64,000 nucleotides of DNA from Metaphire vulgaris (taxonomy: Eukaryota > Annelida > Clitellata > Crassiclitellata > Megascolecidae), in the NCBI GenBank assembly GCA_018105865.1, contig CM030845.1:8736890-8800889 (forward strand), given 5' to 3'. The position numbers were made by a program, and so were the translations under genes. The notes beneath the pieces are model-generated. The model was not told where the DNA came from, did not search any database, and was given only the letters and a program-made list of their open reading frames with translations. This document shows positions 59,248 through 64,000 of this stretch, one piece after another (within the stretch, counting starts at the first letter, position 1; the number at the start of each line of letters is the position of its first letter).

Positions 59248-60506
59248 TTACTTCAGCTGTAGAGAGTGGTTTAGGATAGTTTCGGGAAGAGGCAGGTTTT
59301 CTAGACGTTTAGCGATGCTGCGACCGCGACTAACGACCGCAAGATGTCGTCTTATCACGCGACAGCATTCTTCCTCCAGTGTAAGAGGCGGCGACGTTGA
59401 CGCCACCTCGAAACTTGCCGAGCTTTCTGTCGTTTGGACCGATCTGCGGTCGTCGGGTTCGTCGATCCCCGTGTCCCGTTGAACCTCGCAGATGCGACCG
59501 AAACTCCGGAGTCCGGCGCGGCGCATCAGAAGCAGAATCCGGACCGCCTTTGCCTCCTCCTCCTCCGTCGGCGTCGGATTTCTTCGGCCGTCGTCCGTGT
59601 TGGAGTCGTGGTGGTGGTGGTGGGGGTACCGCGGAGAAAAGCAGGCGGCCGGCGTCGTCGATCGATCGGCCCACGTACGTCGCGAGTCGCGGTTGGGATC
59701 GGCTCCGTGGTTGAGAAGGACACGGCAGCAGTCGTAGGAGTCCATCTGACAGGCCAACGCCAGCGCCGTCAAACCGTTTCTGTCTTCGGCGTCGACGATC
59801 GCGCCTCCGGCGAGAAAGTCTTCCAACAGGCGAGGCTGATCGCAGAAGACCGCCCAGTGAAGAGCTGTTCTCCGTCGACTGTTGTTGGTGTCGTCGGCGC
59901 CCTTGAGGTTTACGTCGAACGTTTCGTCTTTCGATACCTGCAGTGTTTTATGCAGACCTGTTAGTAGGAAGAGATTCCCCTCCCCGCAAAAACTAAAAAT
60001 TTCCCCCAAAATTGCAGCACTAAATTTTGTTGGCATTGAACTGCTCCTCTTCCCCTCCAGCCAAATCAATTCCGTCCCAAGGCCTGGAGTCTGGATTAAA
60101 CACTGGATACCTGGATGGCGAGATCGTAGAACCCCTTTTCCATGGCGCATTCGAACGCCTCGTCGAGCGTAAGAACGTCGACGGAACGCGCCAATGCAGC
60201 TCCGATGAAACGACGCAGGATCTCGGACAGGTCGTTCCTGACGGCGTAGTCGAACGCCTTCCTCAGGTGCACGTGACCCGGCGACCGCGGCTGGGTCGCC
60301 GACGCCAGAAGAACCAGTTCCACGGCCGAAACGAAGTTCTCCTGAACCAGGTGCTGTATCAGGGCAATCAGAGGTGGAACCCGAGTGAAGCAGTAGTCTG
60401 CATCCAACCGGTTACCTGTGAAGAGCTCTTCAAATTCCAGCGCGTGTCTCGTCTTGATGACCTGATGCAGCATCACTTCCAGTTGCGTCGAAGCTGTCTC
60501 GTCCAT
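59248..60506 (-). CDS. ASB-like ankyrin repeat and SOCS-box protein, two coding exons split by a MITE-made intron
   Basis: Exon 1 is 60506-60111 (132 codons from ATG) and exon 2 is 59937-59248 (229 codons plus stop), 361 residues in all. Exon 1 is helical and Leu-rich with no recognised motif but looks like divergent ankyrin helices. Exon 2 holds ankyrin repeats near residues 156-220 (TALHWAVFCDQPRLLEDFLA and TALALACQMDSYDCCRVLLN with HGADPN). A His/Asp-rich insert follows, and a C-terminal SOCS-box-like end (CCRVIRRHLAVVSRGRSIAK then LPLPETI) would recruit an elongin BC/cullin-5 E3 ligase, if the family call is right. The gene is strikingly GC-rich against its surroundings. The ASB subtype cannot be named. 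Confidence 0.75.
59938..60110 (-). other. Predicted GT-AG intron made by a 165-bp MITE plus its 8-bp duplication
   Basis: On the gene strand exon 1 ends ATCCAG and the intron starts GTATCC; the intron ends ACACTGCAG and exon 2 starts GTATCGAAAG. The 173 bases removed are exactly the element (165) plus one copy of the target duplication CAGGTATC (8), so the spliced message equals the empty site. A perfect TACTAAC branch-point-like heptamer lies 23 bases from its A to the acceptor. Unspliced, exon 1 runs into TAA four codons after the junction (frame shifted by 2). Excision by splicing is inferred from sequence, not shown by transcripts. Confidence 0.75.
59941..60105. mobile_element. hAT-like MITE (CAGTGTTTTA family) inside the ASB-like gene, 165 bp
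   Basis: Ends are CAGTGTTTTATGCAGACC and, inverted, CAGTGTTTAATCCAGACTCC. Flanked by exact 8-bp duplications GATACCTG at 59933-59940 and 60106-60113. The sibling at 58600-58911 shares both ends and the interior (for example CAAGGCCTGGAGTCTGGAT), proving that this is a mobile family. Confidence 0.9.
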
Positions 60507-61363
60507 CGCAGAGCAGCATCAGCATAATCATCATGAGACACCCACCCCCCGCAGCAGCTTCGAATCTCGGTTTCTCTTAACATTGAATCGGTCTAGGCCT
60601 ATATGACCCGAATTTTTGCCGACAGTTTAGACATTCCCGTTCTCGCAAATCCGCACACACGCCTGGGCTACGTTGTTCGCCAAGTCTCCGCAGACAATTA
60701 GACGAATCATAACCGATCGCTATAAACTATTTCAACAGCCGCACATATTCCAAAAAAAAATTGTAGATGTTTTTGCAGCTTACTTCTTGTAAAAGATGTG
60801 CGATTTTTGTTGCTATTTTTTTATTTTTTTTATCATATTGGAATAAATTAATCCAGTGTTCATTTCTTTTATAAGCGCTAATAGACTCTCGAAAGATCTG
60901 GATAAGCCGAGTAAGTAGGCTATTTCTGTGACGTAACAATAACCAGGTATACAATTTAAGCAAATACCATTTACAATTTTACAAATTAAAACCTAAATCT
61001 TATCAAACAATTAAGTCAGCACACAAATAAGATCACGTGATATTATGTTTTAATGCCCAAAGATATCAAATTCGAACCTCTTTATGTCTAAAATTTAATT
61101 GTGCGACCCAAGGTTAAGGAACCTTAGATTCTGCATTCAAACAAAGAGAAACAGAATAGCTCAATGTAGGGGGCCTACAGTACATAAGCATTGATCTGCA
61201 TATTTTCGATCTCTTTATCCTACAGTATATTTTATGTGGATGTAGGCCTACAACTGTAGGCCTATAGGTCTAGCTCTTATTACAAGTGTCGTATAGTTAG
61301 GATTCCAGAATAGGCGGCGGCAGACCAACATAAAAATGTCTTTTAAACAGTTCTTCGCACATT
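60507..61363. other. Upstream flank of the ASB-like gene
   Basis: GC content falls sharply beyond 60660. The gene promoter should lie here on the - strand, but I see no TATA box or clear initiator. No repeat recognised before the MITE at 61364. Confidence 0.4.
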
Positions 61364-61535
61364 CAGGGCCGCCGAGAGGGGGCAGATGGCAGGGGGCAAA
61401 TACACAGGGGCCCGGCGACCTGTAGGGGGTTCGGCGTGACTTGTACAGTAGAGGGCCCAGGCCCGGGAAACCATCAAAAAGGCTGACAAGCAAAAAAGGT
61501 CATCAGCGCCGCCCCCACATTTCTCAGCGGTCTTG
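61364..61535. mobile_element. hAT-like MITE (CAGGGCCGCCGAGAG family), degenerate right end
   Basis: The left end is the full CAGGGCCGCCGAGAGGG and the interior matches the family (CACAGGGGCCCGG, TGACAAGCAAAAAAGGTCATC). The right end TTTCTCAGCGGTCTTG is eroded and the flanks no longer match well. Confidence 0.7.
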
Positions 61536-61724
61536 TGCAGATCTCACTACTGGTCCCAGCCAGAATAGAGAGTTCGACCTCCCGCCCCGGACCTAGGCCT
61601 ATATGATATATCAATACTTAGGCCTATTACTCTCGGATCTCTATATCGGTTTCCGCTTCCACTATTGAATGCTGTAGGTTTATAATTATCACCTGTCAAA
61701 CTAGGCCTATACATTCCAGATCAT

Positions 61725-61950
61725 TACAGGACGGGTAGCAACACTGGACGAAAGAGCAAAAGTTCGCAGGTTCGATAGGCCTATACACGCACGAGCCCTA
61801 AGGTCGACTCAGTCTTATTCGCTAGATGGCGATGGTAAAATGACTAGCAGCGTTAAGCTGCGAGGTAAAACGTGAGTATGGGGAAAGTAATGACAGCCTA
61901 CCAAAGATTTATGGCTTATACCACGTAGGCTATGTCGGTGCTTGCTTGTG
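61725..61950 (+). repeat. tRNA-derived SINE (family S2), copy 2
   Basis: Shares with 5022-5290 the head (AAAAGTTCGCAGGTTCGAT), then AGCCCTAAGGTCGACTCAG, TTCGCTAGATGGCGATGG, AGCAGCGTTAAGCTGCGAGG and ATGGGGAAAGTAATG. The copies differ at many positions, so both are old. Confidence 0.7.
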
Positions 61951-62287
61951 TTTCTTCCTCCCTCATGGTTGGACTGGTCTGCCAAAACGGCCCGGGAAAT
62001 TTTGTAACGGCGGTCCACTTTTAGAAAGTTGACTGGCTTAGCAAATTTCTTAATCTGTTCAAGATGTTTTTCAATTTAGAAAACGATCACTCACAAGCAA
62101 CTTGTGATGATGATGATGATGATGATGATAATGTCAACACAAATTTGTATAAGCAAGACTATGCATGCATCGAACTTCTGGAGAACATAGTAACAACAAA
62201 CAGTACAGTTTTTGCAAGCTTTGCAATTATTTCCGTTGCTGTCTTTGCTTTCGAATACTGGGTCTGTTTCATTGTTTATAGTAGCGT

Positions 62288-62473
62288 CAGTGTTTAATCT
62301 AGACTCCTGGACTCCGGGGGTAACTGAAAAAGCCGGGGGGAACTGACAAAGCCCGGGGGATTCTGCTAGGGGCCGCTGTTAGTCCATGTAGTATTCCAAA
62401 ATTTCCGGGGAGGAATTTGAAATTTTCGGGAGGGAGGGCAATTTTCCCCGGAAATGGCCTTGATTAAACACTG
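62288..62473. mobile_element. hAT-like MITE (CAGTGTTTAATC ends), 186 bp
   Basis: Inverted ends CAGTGTTTAATCTAGACTCC and CAGTGTTTAATCAAGGCC; flanks AGTAGCGT (62280-62287) and AGCAGCGT (62474-62481) match at 7 of 8. Terminal sequence is close to the intron-forming family; the interior is GGGGG/CCCCC-rich and different. Confidence 0.75.
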
Positions 62474-62619
62474 AGCAGCGTTTCCCAACCTTTTTCCATG
62501 TCCCGGTTTCACGGCGACCCAGTCCAAAGCCTGCTCTTCCTCCACCTCCATCCCTCTTTCCCTCCTTCGCTCCTTCCCACATTCTCGCTCTCCCTCTGTT
62601 TCTCTGCCTATCTGCCTGC

Positions 62620-62719
<100 letters not shown>

Positions 62720-62819
62720 GTCTCTCCTGTCTGTCTGTCTCTGTCTGTCTGTCTGTCGGTATGTCTCTCGCTCGGTCGCTCGCTGTTTTTCTCATGTTGC
62801 AAAAGTTTGACAATCTCCC

Positions 62820-64000
62820 ATTCGCCTTTTAATCATAAATCGTCCACCGTTCTATCACTTCTTGACGTTTTAAATTCTAGTTTAGAACGATTAGCCTACT
62901 TGATTAGGCCTGTAATCGTCTTTGCAAAAGGTCCGGTCCGATGCATTCAATGAATCGGACTTGCATCACCTCCGACGATTTAAACCTATTAAGCTATGCA
63001 GGCTTTTAATGCACACGCGTATTAATCAGGCGAACATCATACATCTTTAGACCGTTTTTAGTTTCATGGAACAAGCAAACACACACACACACATTGCACA
63101 CCGCTAAGCACGCCTTAAAAATTAATTTAGGCCTAATAGGCTTATTTCTGGCGGCTTAATGTAACCTCTTCTTTCGTAAGATACCTACGTTAGGCTTTTA
63201 GAGCCTATATGAAAGCCAGCGGAAGGCCCCTTGAGCCCTTTTAGGCCTTTTAGGCTAGCCGGCGACTACGCAGAGTTAGTGTGGACTAAACCATCAGAGC
63301 ATATGACCGCCGCATGTGACCTCCTTTATAAGAGTCTACGTGACACCGTACTGCAGAGGCTGACTTCGTGTTTTTATTAAGGCCAATAGCAAAGCTAAGT
63401 CAGGCCATCGGCCAAAGATCACGAACGTGGAGATTTCCGATCTACGCTACTTGTTGTTTAAAATGTTACACGCAGTCCTGTGACTGCTGTGGAGCTGCAT
63501 TCGATCGTCCACCGGCGCTGAATTCAGAATTCGACTGCGCAATAAGAATTCGGTTTCGGAGGTTAGACTATACTAACACTGTTTTTACGCGATGAAATGT
63601 TTAAAGGTCTAACAAGGTTTACGCCCCTTTTAAATCACGCAGATGTTTGAGCCATTCGCTGCTTAATTATTCCCCCAATCATTCTAAGCGCATTGGTTGG
63701 CTGTCTGAAAGGGTCGAAGTCTCTCGAACACCATTCTTTGGCCGTGGAATTGGTTGCAATTTGGGTAGACCTGGTTTAAAATTGGTACTTTGTTTTACTA
63801 TATTATATTGAACTTTAGGTAGATATATTTTGAAATTCGGTAGGCCTATATATTCAGGTGTTAGGGTTATTACAATTAGGCCTACTTATTTAGCCTCGTC
63901 CTTTTCTCTTGCCTCTTCTTCTCCTTCTTTCTCCATCCCGTTCCCATTATTTGCACTTTTTCTACAAACTGTCTCACGTCCGTTTGTCTTTCTTCTTAAC
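62820..64000. other. Right end of window, no gene recognised
   Basis: Short (AC)n at 63078-63092 and many AGGCCTA words; frames are short and show no family resemblance. The GC-rich piece 63230-63600 could be a promoter or first-exon region of a gene outside the window. Confidence 0.35.

Noticed and set aside
59397..59964. Overlapping + strand frames of 105-176 residues opposite the ASB-like gene
   Set aside because: GC-rich antisense shadow of the - strand ankyrin/SOCS frame; they show no family resemblance.
59941..60150. Protein start inside the MITE region for the ASB-like gene (a 300-residue frame from 60150)
   Set aside because: The frame stays open through the MITE by chance, but the 132 codons upstream of the insertion join exon 2 exactly when the 173 bases are spliced out, and an N-terminus made of transposon ends is less likely.

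Overview
This is eukaryotic nuclear DNA, most likely from a bilaterian marine invertebrate. It is AT-rich and holds split genes with GT-AG introns of up to several kb, long (AT)n, (ATT)n and (CT)n microsatellites, tRNA-derived repeats and a very high load of transposable elements. I cannot fix the phylum from sequence alone. The recurring AGGCCTA/TAGGCC words and the TE mix would suit an echinoderm- or hemichordate-like genome, but that is a weak guess.

Three host genes can be read. (1) 2500-30333, + strand: an FGD-family Rho GEF (DH-PH-FYVE-PH), 20 exons resolved by matching splice phase, with a long Ser/acidic N-terminal region; the first exon(s) were not found. (2) 34336-51462, - strand: a complete USP4/USP11/USP15-type deubiquitinase, 22 coding exons, 934 residues, lying tail to tail with gene 1. 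(3) 59248-60506, - strand: a compact ASB-like ankyrin/SOCS-box gene with two coding exons.

The most interesting object is the only intron of gene 3. It is exactly one 165-bp hAT-like MITE plus one copy of its 8-bp target-site duplication. The duplication (CAGGTATC read on the gene strand) supplies GT at one end and AG at the other, so splicing would restore the pre-insertion reading frame to the base. A sibling copy of the element lies 1.0 kb away. This is a transposon-made intron (introner-like).

The rest is mostly mobile DNA: 20 hAT-like elements with 8-bp duplications matching at 7 or 8 of 8 positions (two with transposase remnants), two PIF/Harbinger-like MITEs (TTA duplications), one complete but decayed piggyBac-like element (TTAA duplications) inside a tRNA-derived SINE, LINE-in-LINE nesting at 51.9-53.3 kb, a 1.5-kb CR1/L2-like LINE inside an FGD intron, and two SINE families. 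A short motif (TTTTTTGCTTGTCA) recurs inside many MITEs with different termini, including members of both the hAT-like and Harbinger-like groups.
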